DNA of 64,000 nucleotides from contig OZ244980.1 in NCBI GenBank assembly GCA_965223035.1, positions 930,001 through 994,000 on the forward strand, read 5' to 3'. The notes beneath the pieces were generated by a model. It was not told the origin of the DNA, ran no database searches, and saw only the letters and a program-made list of their open reading frames with translations. The position numbers were made by a program, and so were the translations under genes. Each line of letters starts with the position of its first letter. Positions within the stretch are counted from its first letter, which is position 1. Below, one piece after another: positions 62,169-64,000 of this stretch. The DNA is from CAMDPA01 sp965223035. GTDB lineage: Bacteria; Pseudomonadota; Alphaproteobacteria; Rhizobiales; Hyphomicrobiaceae.

Positions 62169-63992
62169 CTATGCTTTCGCCGCAGCGGTTGGCGGCGGCC
62201 GGCGGCGGCCACCGAATAGGCGTCTCAAGATCAGCATCACCAGCACCAAAGCGATCGCGCCGGCAATCAGCGCAATGGGATGCTTGTCCCAGATCAGATA
62301 CGGGCTGACTTTGCCGTCGTACATCAGGGTCAGGTCCTTGCGCAGGCGATCAAGTTCAAAGCCCGTGTCATGCCGCAGCATCATGCTGACCGCGGCCAGT
62401 TGGTCGCGACTGGCCAAGATCGCATCGCGCACTCTGGGTACCGCCAACACCTGCATGCGCCCCGGATTGTTGGCAACGACCTGTAGGACGCGTTCGCGCG
62501 CCGGACGCTCCAGACCTTCAAGATAACGCGACAGTGTCTCCAGCTCACGTTCGGTCACGCCGCGCGCTAGACCGGTGAGGTCTTGATCGGCGAGCTCGAA
62601 CAGGGTGTCGCGGGCGCCGCGATCGATACCGGCCAAGCGCACGATCGCAAGCTTGTCGTCGAGCCCCAGCAACCGCTCCAATGAGACACTGGTGAAATCG
62701 GTGGGCCGCGCCCGTTGATAGATGCCGTGCTCGATCACCTTGTGCAAGTTGTCGCCAGCAAGGGCCGCCCAGGCTAACCCCTGCTCCAGGGAGCGCGTCT
62801 GGCGCGCGATCAGCATGCCGCCGGCGGACATCTGGGTCACCGCCTGCGATAGTGTGCCGTCCCGTAGCCGGCGGTCGATCGCCGCCTCGCCTTCGCTCGG
62901 CAATAACAGCGCGACCACTTCGTCGAGCCGGGGTAAGTCGCTGGCATTGAGCGTGTCGACAAACGAGCGGAACTCCGCGTTCTTCTCGGTCAGTTCGAGA
63001 ACCTTGGCATGGCCACGGCGGAACTCGTGCCAGATCGTGATGACGCTATCTGCGGTCGTGCTGGCAATCTCTTTGACGTGGGCGTTGATTTGTTCTGCGA
63101 TGGCCGTGGCCAGCTCGTCTTTGACGAGATCCTTGGTGGCCTTCGACTTCATCTCAGTTGCGATGATGGGCAGAACCCCATTGCGCAGCTCCCAAAGGTC
63201 CTTGGCGATCAGGACGAGGCCGATGCCGCCCGCTACCACCGACACCAGCCGTCCAAGCACGGAGCCGACGAGGCGTTGGCCGACCCGGCGTGCAACGTTG
63301 GACAGCTGCCGCCGGATCGCCAGGATCACCACCCCGGCCAGGCCGCCGCTGCCCTGCTTTAGCACTGCGCCGGCGGAGACTGTGGCGGCGGCCTTGTCCG
63401 GGTCGACCTGAAATTCACGATCAGCCTCGATTGAAACCGCCCCGGCTACGGTCTCCCCGTAGCGGGGGCCGAGGAACGCCTTGAGGCAGGCCACGGCGGG
63501 GCCAGCGGCATCGCTGGCGGCGAGCTCGATAGTGCGTCCGACCTGCTTGGCAACGCCGACGGCAAGTTGCTCCATGGCCGCCTTGACGACGTCGGACCGG
63601 TAGACCCGCTCGGCAACGGCGACGGACAGCGCCTGTGCCTTGCCCTTGTCGAACAGCGACCGCCCCTTATCCCATAAACTGGTCTGGTTGCTGACCTCGC
63701 CGACGGCGATGTCGACGCGCCGGTCCAACAAGCCGCCAAAGTTCGAATCGCGCCACTCATCGTCGACCAACGCCCGGTAATCGACCTTGGCAAGGCCATC
63801 CTGCAGCGCGTGTGCCGTCAGCGATTCGATCGCGCGTCGGAACGTGCCGGCATCGCGGGACCGGCAGGCGTCGTAGGTTTCCCGCGTCAATTGTTGGGCC
63901 GCGATCGGCGCGAGGCTTCCCTGCAGCAGAAGTGCCACAGCTGCTGTGACCGATACGGCAAATCTCAATCGATGGAAGGCCACCGCGTGCAC
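62169..63992 (-). CDS. Membrane-anchored protein of unknown function with signal peptide and C-terminal membrane segment
   Basis: The protein has 607 residues from a GTG at 63992. A signal sequence (about 8-33, ending LAPIAAQQ) precedes a long mainly helical body. LGRLVSVVAGGIGLVLIAKDLWELRNGVLPIIATEM at about 255-290 is amphipathic to hydrophobic. VEHGIYQRARPTDFTSVSLERLLGLDDKLAI and DTLFELADQDLTGLARGVTERELETLSRYLEGL look constrained. A clear membrane segment at about 575-595 is followed by a basic, Pro-rich tail. This suggests a periplasmic domain anchored at its C-terminus. No catalytic motif was recognised. Confidence 0.7.
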   Translation of the reverse strand: MHAVAFHRLRFAVSVTAAVALLLQGSLAPIAAQQLTRETYDACRSRDAGTFRRAIESLTAHALQDGLAKVDYRALVDDEWRDSNFGGLLDRRVDIAVGEVSNQTSLWDKGRSLFDKGKAQALSVAVAERVYRSDVVKAAMEQLAVGVAKQVGRTIELAASDAAGPAVACLKAFLGPRYGETVAGAVSIEADREFQVDPDKAAATVSAGAVLKQGSGGLAGVVILAIRRQLSNVARRVGQRLVGSVLGRLVSVVAGGIGLVLIAKDLWELRNGVLPIIATEMKSKATKDLVKDELATAIAEQINAHVKEIASTTADSVITIWHEFRRGHAKVLELTEKNAEFRSFVDTLNASDLPRLDEVVALLLPSEGEAAIDRRLRDGTLSQAVTQMSAGGMLIARQTRSLEQGLAWAALAGDNLHKVIEHGIYQRARPTDFTSVSLERLLGLDDKLAIVRLAGIDRGARDTLFELADQDLTGLARGVTERELETLSRYLEGLERPARERVLQVVANNPGRMQVLAVPRVRDAILASRDQLAAVSMMLRHDTGFELDRLRKDLTLMYDGKVSPYLIWDKHPIALIAGAIALVLVMLILRRLFGGRRRPPPTAAAKA

Positions 63993-64000
63993 CAGTTGAA

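Noticed and set aside
62722..63411. 229-codon plus-strand frame inside the last gene
   Set aside because: It is antisense to a frame with a signal peptide and membrane anchor; Ser/Arg-rich composition is typical of a reverse shadow.

Overview
This window is a stretch of chromosome from a GC-rich alphaproteobacterium. The signs are an Irr-type Fur-family iron regulator, a short alphaproteobacterial-type prolyl-tRNA synthetase, one LolC/E-like permease paired with LolD, HisZ-type histidine regulation, CobC/CobD cobalamin genes and an Atm1-type exporter. I cannot name an order or genus. About 45 protein genes are visible. I recognised no tRNA, rRNA, CRISPR array, prophage or intact insertion sequence. 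The only mobile-element traces are two IS481-family transposase remnants (near 11.1 kb and 22.5 kb).

Layout. 0-8.7 kb: Atm1 exporter (cut by the window edge), a secreted LysM protein, a LOG-like phosphoribohydrolase, an HtpX-like protease, the MeaB GTPase and a metallo-beta-lactamase-fold hydrolase. 8.8-21 kb: a minus-strand run with an amidohydrolase overlapping a ferredoxin reductase, a benzoate-CoA-ligase-family enzyme, a CNB-rhodanese protein, a Pnkp-like phosphatase whose kinase P-loop is destroyed, and the glycolate oxidase genes glcD-glcE-glcF. A divergent LysR gene follows at 21.2 kb. 22.9-28.7 kb: TetR, a glyoxylate/hydroxypyruvate reductase, an SH3 protein, Irr, an orphan TRAP binding protein, a highly structured intergenic segment and LolA. 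29-36.7 kb: dipeptide epimerase, a 1281-residue two-TM coiled-coil protein, an Hpt protein, a [2Fe-2S] ferredoxin and a ferredoxin-NADP reductase. 36.7-44.5 kb: SDR, amidase, luciferase-like monooxygenase, alpha/beta hydrolase, a HisZ-HisG fusion and an FAH-family hydrolase. 45-48.8 kb: proS, lolC/E, lolD. 49-64 kb: an orphan molybdenum hydroxylase large subunit, two secreted proteins, a CPA2 antiporter overlapping a PfkB kinase, transketolase, cobD, cobC and a membrane-anchored protein of unknown function.

The most striking feature outside the genes is a family of palindromic interspersed repeats in at least 15 intergenic gaps. They combine a GGATGGTTCCAGCT-type box, a CGCCTTAAATCGGAACCG hairpin and a second hairpin with a roughly 13-nt conserved loop. 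In the second hairpin the arm sequences differ between copies while both arms stay complementary, a covariation pattern. One copy separates glcE from glcF, and one supplies the C-terminal codons of a hydrolase.

Functionally the window joins glycolate/glyoxylate metabolism (glcDEF with the reductase), envelope biogenesis (LolA, LolC/E, LolD, dipeptide epimerase, LysM and SH3 proteins), iron and Fe-S biology (Atm1, Irr, ferredoxin and its reductase) and small-molecule catabolism. All names come from reading motifs by eye; no database search was run.
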